DNA of 64,000 nucleotides from Bacteroides cellulosilyticus (GTDB taxonomy: Bacteria > Bacteroidota > Bacteroidia > Bacteroidales > Bacteroidaceae): assembly GCF_020091405.1 (NCBI RefSeq), contig NZ_CP081903.1, forward strand, positions 6,510,501 through 6,574,500. Reading direction: 5' to 3'. Position numbers and translations under genes: made by a program. A model generated the notes under the pieces. It had not been told where the DNA came from. It did not search any database and was given only the letters and a program-made list of their open reading frames with translations. Shown one piece after another: positions 58,957-64,000 of this stretch (its first letter is position 1; every line of letters begins with the position of its first letter).

Positions 58957-60690
58957 ATGAAAAAGATTTCTATTATAACCATGATAGCTGTATTCGGCTT
59001 TCTATTCAGCAATTGCGATGATTTTATTAATGTTTCTCCGAGTGGTGTCATTGATGATGAAATAGCTTACTCCAGTCCAGAGGAAATGGTAACGGCAGCA
59101 TACGCCATGCTGGGCAATTGTTGGTATTCCTATCCGTTCAATTTATGGCCTTATGGTGACGTATCTTCCGACGACTGTTTGAAAGGCGGGTCAGGAACTA
59201 CAGATACGGGGTATCATCCTATGGAGATATGGTCTACGTTGACCGCTACTCCCGGTGAATTGGATGAATTGTGGTATCGTCTTTACTGTAATATATCCCG
59301 TTGTAACCGTGCTTTGATTTCCTTGGAACAATACGGCAACGAAAAATTAGGAGCCGATACTAAAGCAATCCGCATTGGAGAGATAAAATTTCTGCGCGCT
59401 CACAATTATTTTAAATTGGTGACTATGTTCCGTCAAGTGCCTTGGATTGATGAACAAATACTACAGAATGGTTTGCACGAACAGACCCGCAATGATGAAT
59501 TTACGTATGGGGAACTGTTTGATAAGATTATCCAAGATTTTCAGAATGCATACGATGTTCTGCCCAAAGAGCAAGCTGACGGAGGCCGCGTGCACAAAGT
59601 GGCTGCCGCCGCCTATCTGGCAAAGTGCTATTTAACTTTGGCATGGGGTGACGGCTACGAACCCACCAATGGTTTGAACCACATCAATAATGAATATATG
59701 CAGAAGGTAGTGGACTACACCGATGATGTAGTGAATTCTAAATATAATTATGCGGCCGATTATGGAGATATCTTTTTACCGGAACATAAAAACAGTGAAG
59801 AATCTGTTTTTGCAGTGCAATGCTCCGATTACCAGGACGACAATACAAAATTCGGACGTGCCAACTGGTCCAACATGCTAAATGGTTGTTGGGGAATCTG
59901 GTCTTGCGGTTGGGATTTCCATAAACCGTCACAGAACTTAGTGAATGCTTTCAAAACCCAAGACGGTCTGCCAATGTTTACAGATTACAACAAGGAAACA
60001 AATTATCCGATAAACGGAAAAGTGACAGGGCAGAAGTGGGATCCCCGCTTGTTCCACACGGTAGGTATGCCTACATTCCCTTATAAATATGAGACGGAAT
60101 ACACGCTTACCAAAGAAAATTCCAGAACACCGAATACGTATGGATATTATACCTCACTAAAAGAAGTGCCGCAACGTTCCAAAGGAGAAACTTATAATGG
60201 TTCCTGGCAGGCCTTTGCCATGAACGATTATATATTCCGCTATACTGACGTGATGTTAATGCGTGCCGAAGCTCTCGTAGAATTAAACCGCCTTGCCGAA
60301 GCCGGACAGATTATCAATGACATCCGCCAGCGTGCCGCCAATTCTGTCAATAAGCACATTGCTTATGCCGCAGAACAATGTGAAATAGCACTTTACCCAA
60401 GTACGTATTTCCAAGATAAAGAGACTACACGCAAATGCTTACGCTGGGAACGACGTCTAGAAATGGCTATGGAAAATGGACGTTATTTTGACTTAAAGCG
60501 TTGGGGCATCGCTTCCGAAACATTGAATGCATATTTCCAATCGGAGAAAGCTTCTGTCTACGAAGGGCAATCATATGGTCAATATTATAATGATGCATAT
60601 TACACTGCCAACAAAAATGAATTTTACCCGATTCCATATAATCAGTTGTATTATGTGCCGGGACTTTATGTTCAGAACAAAGGTTATTAA
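58957..60690 (+). CDS. SusD-family surface glycan-binding lipoprotein
   Basis: A 577-residue SusD/RagB protein. Lipobox FSNC followed by acidic DDF, consistent with surface export. SusD features: EEMVTAAYAML, RLYCNISRCNRALISLE, EIKFLRAHNYFKLVTMFRQVPW, and C-terminal RYTDVMLMRAEALVELNR with RRLEMAMENGRYFDLKRWG. It caps the SusC barrel and delivers oligosaccharide. Aromatic residues expected to contact sugar cannot be assigned from sequence alone. Confidence 0.95.
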   Translation: MKKISIITMIAVFGFLFSNCDDFINVSPSGVIDDEIAYSSPEEMVTAAYAMLGNCWYSYPFNLWPYGDVSSDDCLKGGSGTTDTGYHPMEIWSTLTATPGELDELWYRLYCNISRCNRALISLEQYGNEKLGADTKAIRIGEIKFLRAHNYFKLVTMFRQVPWIDEQILQNGLHEQTRNDEFTYGELFDKIIQDFQNAYDVLPKEQADGGRVHKVAAAAYLAKCYLTLAWGDGYEPTNGLNHINNEYMQKVVDYTDDVVNSKYNYAADYGDIFLPEHKNSEESVFAVQCSDYQDDNTKFGRANWSNMLNGCWGIWSCGWDFHKPSQNLVNAFKTQDGLPMFTDYNKETNYPINGKVTGQKWDPRLFHTVGMPTFPYKYETEYTLTKENSRTPNTYGYYTSLKEVPQRSKGETYNGSWQAFAMNDYIFRYTDVMLMRAEALVELNRLAEAGQIINDIRQRAANSVNKHIAYAAEQCEIALYPSTYFQDKETTRKCLRWERRLEMAMENGRYFDLKRWGIASETLNAYFQSEKASVYEGQSYGQYYNDAYYTANKNEFYPIPYNQLYYVPGLYVQNKGY

Positions 60691-60716
60691 AAACAACTAT
60701 ATAAATGCATACAACC

Positions 60717-62219
60717 ATGAGAAATATATATTATTTATTTTCTTTGTTTACCCTGATCCTCATTTCAAGTGCCTGTCAAGATAAAGACATAGAGAGAGAG
60801 GGAATGAAACTGAATGCCATTGATGAAAAAGATATTATCGGTGAATTACAAGGTGACAATTACATCTGGACCTGGCCGGAACAAGATAATTTGCAAATGC
60901 AGGTTACAACTTATACCAACGGCACCAAAGGCGGAACCATATTAGTTCAAGGAAACAGCTATACGCATACTGCGGTAGATACCAACATTGAATATATGTA
61001 TGTATTCAAATTAACAGATGGTAGCAACTACTCCACAGGTATAGTAAAAAATTACATGCGAAAAGGAGCTACCCAAGTTACGGGTGTCTCAATGGTACAA
61101 GTTGACAAGCCGGGAGGATATGACGCAAAAGTGGAGTGGTCAGCTCCCACAGACGCAGAGAACATAACCTTCAGCGCAACAAACGGCAAACGTACTATAA
61201 ACGAGACACTGGCAGGCAATATCACGGAATATCTCATTATGGATGTGAAAGTGGATGACGTCTGGAATGTTTCGTTGACAGCCGTCAATGCCAAAGGAAC
61301 TTCCTTATCCGCTACCGTTTCTTTGAAAATAGGCAAAACAGCCATTGGCTTTCTTAGCGCTTATGCCACTCCCGAAGAGTTGCTGAAGACCGGTGACGAT
61401 GATGAAGCTTCGGCTTGGTTGTGGCTGAAAAACGAATATCCTACAGCAGAATACATTTATTTTGGTGACATTGTTTCTGCCGGACAGCTTGATCTATACC
61501 GCGTTCTCTTCTGGATGCGTGACTTGGAAGGAGTCGGAGAAAACGAAGTATGGAACATGCCTCAGGTTGCAATAGATGCAGTAGAACCCATTAAAGCATG
61601 GTACGCTGCCGGAGGCAGTTTACTGCTGTGGAGTCATGCCATTCCCTATATCACCAACTTGGGACGCATTGATGCTGAGATATTACGTAACAATGACCGT
61701 GCCATCGGTACAGGTTTCGGAGGATGGAACGGTGATGCATGGTCTATGGCGGTTCAGCTACATCCCGGAAGTAAATTCAAGAAAGATTTTTCCACACATC
61801 CTATATACAGGGGGCTTGATGTCGTAACAACAGACCGCACGAAATTGATAGCTTTCAAAGGTGCCGGCTGGACGGAAGATCATAACTGTTTGTTCTTCAA
61901 CCTACCTTCCATCCTTACAGGACTGGGCAATCAAGAAGAAGCCTGTTATTCTTTACTGACAGAACAGTATGGAATTTATCCACTTGGCATTTGGGACTCA
62001 CAAATAGACTGGGTGTCACAATTGAACGTATGGGAAGCACAACAGGGTAACACCGAATTCAAGGGAACTATCCTTTGCATAGGAAATGGAGGCTGTGAAT
62101 TTTCCATGAGAAATCCGGACGGCACACCCGATATCAGTGCCTATCCACAAAATAACATCTATCAAGACAATGTCTTAAAACTGGCTAAGAATAGTTTGGA
62201 ATATCTGAAAACCCGATAA
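60717..62219 (+). CDS. DUF4960-type surface lipoprotein of the fructan locus
   Basis: A 500-residue lipoprotein: FTLILISSAC lipobox, then QDKDIEREG (export-type acidic tail). Start 60717 gives the shortest signal; 60705 is in frame. The N-terminal part has Ig-like beta domains (VSMVQVDKPGGYDAKVEWSA), and the C-terminal ~270 residues (AIGFLSAYATPEELLKTGDDDEASAWLW, MRDLEGVGENEVWNMP, YAAGGSLLLWSHAI) resemble DUF4960, found at this position in fructan loci (BT1761-like, from memory). Likely a surface glycan-binding protein next to SusCD; no catalytic residues can be proposed. Confidence 0.85.
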   Translation: MRNIYYLFSLFTLILISSACQDKDIEREGMKLNAIDEKDIIGELQGDNYIWTWPEQDNLQMQVTTYTNGTKGGTILVQGNSYTHTAVDTNIEYMYVFKLTDGSNYSTGIVKNYMRKGATQVTGVSMVQVDKPGGYDAKVEWSAPTDAENITFSATNGKRTINETLAGNITEYLIMDVKVDDVWNVSLTAVNAKGTSLSATVSLKIGKTAIGFLSAYATPEELLKTGDDDEASAWLWLKNEYPTAEYIYFGDIVSAGQLDLYRVLFWMRDLEGVGENEVWNMPQVAIDAVEPIKAWYAAGGSLLLWSHAIPYITNLGRIDAEILRNNDRAIGTGFGGWNGDAWSMAVQLHPGSKFKKDFSTHPIYRGLDVVTTDRTKLIAFKGAGWTEDHNCLFFNLPSILTGLGNQEEACYSLLTEQYGIYPLGIWDSQIDWVSQLNVWEAQQGNTEFKGTILCIGNGGCEFSMRNPDGTPDISAYPQNNIYQDNVLKLAKNSLEYLKTR

Positions 62220-62229
62220 TTTTAATAGT

Positions 62230-63753
62230 ATGAAAAAACATTTATACCTCTTTGAATTAATTGCTGTCTTATCAGCATTCGCCATACTTTCTTGTACTGA
62301 TAGCAAGTTTGATGAGCAACCCCAACTTCCTCCAATTGAAGAAGATGGTGGTAAAGGAGAAATACCCGTAAGTGGATATGACGAACCATATCGCCCACTG
62401 ATACATTATACACCTGCCAAGAATTGGGTAAATGACCCGAATGGAATGGTTTATGTTGATGGTGTGTATCACCTTTTTTACCAATATAACCCGCAAGGCA
62501 ACGAATGGGGAAATCTGAGTTGGGGACATGCCACCAGCACCGATCTTATCAAATGGAAAGAGCAACCGGTAGCACTGACAAGAGATGAATTGGGAGATAT
62601 ATTTTCCGGTTCTGCCGTATATGACAAAAACAATACAGCAGGCTTCGGAACAAGTACCATTGTGGCTATCTACACTTCCAGCGGACAGTATCAGCAACAG
62701 AGCTTGGCTTATAGTACAGACGGACAAACTTTCACTAAATATACTCAAAATCCAATTATTGCTAATAGCACTGAACCTGATTTCCGTGACCCGAAAGTAT
62801 TCTGGCATGAAGAAAGCCAACGCTGGATCATGGCCTTGGCTATGGGATGGAAATATGCCATTGAATTTTGGAGTTCTCCCGATCTGAAGAACTGGACCAG
62901 GCTCAGCTCCTTCTCCACTGATATAGTCTCGTGTAATCGCGGTCAGTGGGAATGCCCTGATTTGCTGCGTATGGAATATAACGGCAAGGAAAAATGGGTA
63001 CTGATTGTCAGTGTCAACCCGGGAGGTCCGGTTTCCGGTTCCGGAATACAATATTTTATCGGAGACTTCGATGGGAGGCAGTTTGTTGCTGATAGTTATA
63101 ATTATCCTTTATGGTTAGACTATGGCATGGATAATTATGCCGGCGTGACTTGGAGCAATACGGCTAACAGGACTATCCTTATAGGTTGGATGAACAACTG
63201 GAATTATGCCGGTGTTGTGCCTACATCTCCTTGGCGATCAGCTATGACCCTCCCACGTGAATTAAAACTTATAGAATACGACGGGAAACCACTTTTAGCG
63301 AATACTGTAGTGCGTGAAATTGAGACTATTGCCGGAGAATGGCAAAACGTAACATCGGAATCATTGAATATCAGCGGGCCTTATCAGCTACGTCTGGAAA
63401 TTGATATTACCAAAGACGGTACTTTTTCATTGGCCAATGAAAGCGGTGAGTATTTGGAAATATTTGTCAGTGCAACTACCGGAAAGTTGGTAACCCGTCG
63501 CACCGGTAATACGGGACTAATATCCTTTGCTTCCAATTATGCCATTCCTACTATCAAATCGCCATTCAATACTGAAGGAGACAAAATTATACTTGATATT
63601 TTTGTCGACCAGTCTTCAGTAGAGATATTTACCCAAAACGGTTCGATGGCTCAAACCAATCTTATATTTCCACGCAGTATATACAATCGTTTACAAACTA
63701 CTGATATGGAACTAAAAGCACAAATACGTCCACTTGATAATATCTGGATGTAA
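62230..63753 (+). CDS. Surface GH32 fructan hydrolase (BT1760-like, probably endo-acting)
   Basis: A 507-residue GH32 lipoprotein. LSC lipobox is followed by TDSKFDEQ, an acidic surface-export context. The catalytic motifs are WVNDPNG (nucleophile Asp near 68; Val replaces the frequent Met), FRDPKVFW (about 184) and WECPDL (Glu near 240), with the C-terminal beta-sandwich (IFVDQSSVEIFTQNG). Position and export signal match the endo-levanase BT1760, but whether the substrate is levan or inulin cannot be told. Last gene of the susC operon, followed by a terminator. Confidence 0.93.
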   Translation: MKKHLYLFELIAVLSAFAILSCTDSKFDEQPQLPPIEEDGGKGEIPVSGYDEPYRPLIHYTPAKNWVNDPNGMVYVDGVYHLFYQYNPQGNEWGNLSWGHATSTDLIKWKEQPVALTRDELGDIFSGSAVYDKNNTAGFGTSTIVAIYTSSGQYQQQSLAYSTDGQTFTKYTQNPIIANSTEPDFRDPKVFWHEESQRWIMALAMGWKYAIEFWSSPDLKNWTRLSSFSTDIVSCNRGQWECPDLLRMEYNGKEKWVLIVSVNPGGPVSGSGIQYFIGDFDGRQFVADSYNYPLWLDYGMDNYAGVTWSNTANRTILIGWMNNWNYAGVVPTSPWRSAMTLPRELKLIEYDGKPLLANTVVREIETIAGEWQNVTSESLNISGPYQLRLEIDITKDGTFSLANESGEYLEIFVSATTGKLVTRRTGNTGLISFASNYAIPTIKSPFNTEGDKIILDIFVDQSSVEIFTQNGSMAQTNLIFPRSIYNRLQTTDMELKAQIRPLDNIWM

Positions 63754-63775
63754 CATAGCCGGAACAGAGCTTAAG

Positions 63776-63820
63776 ATAGTCCAAGAGGTACTTTTTAATC
63801 TCCTCTTGGACTATTATGCT
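63776..63820 (+). terminator. Terminator of the fructan operon
   Basis: ATAGTCCAAGAGG (63776-63788) pairs with CCTCTTGGACTAT (63802-63814), 13 bp perfect, 22 bp after the GH32 stop. Confidence 0.8.
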
Positions 63821-63948
63821 TTTCCATTTTCTATAAATTAACCATCCCTATTTCTCTATAAATCAGTTAAAGTGTATTCAATCCTCCCCCTGCATTTACG
63901 AATGCCGGAAAAACGCTACATTCCGCATGATTTCCTTATATCAATGAA

Positions 63949-63999
63949 TTAATGCTCCTCCTTAGACAGCCAGATACTAAAGAAAAGGTCGTACACCTG
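63949..63999 (-). CDS. Possible 3' end of a gene entering from the right edge
   Basis: On the minus strand the frame reads VYDLFFSIWLSKEEH and stops at 63949-63951; it is open to the window edge. The mix of hydrophobic and charged residues looks like a protein C-terminus, but 16 codons are too few to be sure. No family can be named. Confidence 0.3.
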   Translation of the reverse strand, partial: QVYDLFFSIWLSKEEH

Positions 64000-64000
64000 A

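Overview
The window looks like a chromosomal segment of a gut Bacteroides species. The reasons are SusC/SusD pairs, a hybrid two-component sensor, BspA-type leucine-rich repeats, type V (FimA/Mfa-like) pilus genes, and many promoters with the Bacteroides -7 element TAnnTTTG in place of a sigma-70 -10 box. Shine-Dalgarno sequences are mostly absent. No rRNA, tRNA, CRISPR array or IS transposase was seen.

Layout. (1) 1-8.9 kb is core-like: the 3' part of uvrA, a cstA / small membrane protein / porin operon, a secreted glycosidase-like protein, and a LytS/LytTR-type two-component pair. (2) 9-16.6 kb is accessory: a lipoprotein, a run of four exported proteins built from BspA LRR, carboxypeptidase-regulatory, Sel1, EF-hand, WG and DnaJ-type zinc modules, and a DUF4373-like gene with a 10-bp tandem repeat upstream and a 22-bp-phased inverted array over its 3' end. 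(3) 16.7-27.8 kb holds an ATP-grasp-like protein, an AAA ATPase, pyruvate:ferredoxin oxidoreductase, a PfkB kinase, a hybrid sensor with a periplasmic sugar-binding domain (resembling, from memory, the fructose sensor BT1754 of B. thetaiotaomicron) and a patatin-like protein behind a twin-palindrome operator. (4) 27.9-34.3 kb is an alpha-galactosidase/TonB-receptor operon with a divergent DUF6377-type regulator. (5) 34.4-50.1 kb is a type V pilus locus with a tyrosine recombinase. A 402-bp segment between perfect 27-bp inverted repeats separates recombinase and pilus genes, so pilus expression is probably phase-variable. An AAA/PD-(D/E)XK nuclease cassette sits inside the locus. (6) 50.4-63.8 kb is a fructan utilisation locus: fructokinase, MFS sugar importer, aldose epimerase-like protein, periplasmic GH32, SusC, SusD, DUF4960-type surface protein and surface GH32.

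How it fits together. The surface GH32 and binding proteins should cut and capture fructan, SusC/SusD import oligosaccharides, the periplasmic GH32 releases fructose, and the MFS protein and fructokinase take it in and phosphorylate it. Three promoters in this locus share an 8-bp direct repeat with exactly 21-bp period at a fixed distance from the -7 element, which is what an AraC-type hybrid sensor would bind; the sensor at 24.1-26.9 kb is the obvious candidate. If the sensor belongs with the fructan locus, the alpha-galactosidase and pilus block lies between them.

The strongest leads are the invertible segment, whose right repeat lies inside the recombinase gene so that inversion would also swap the recombinase C-terminus; the shared fructan operators; the 22-bp-phased array; the 46-bp tandem repeat between pilus genes; and the exported multi-repeat gene cluster.
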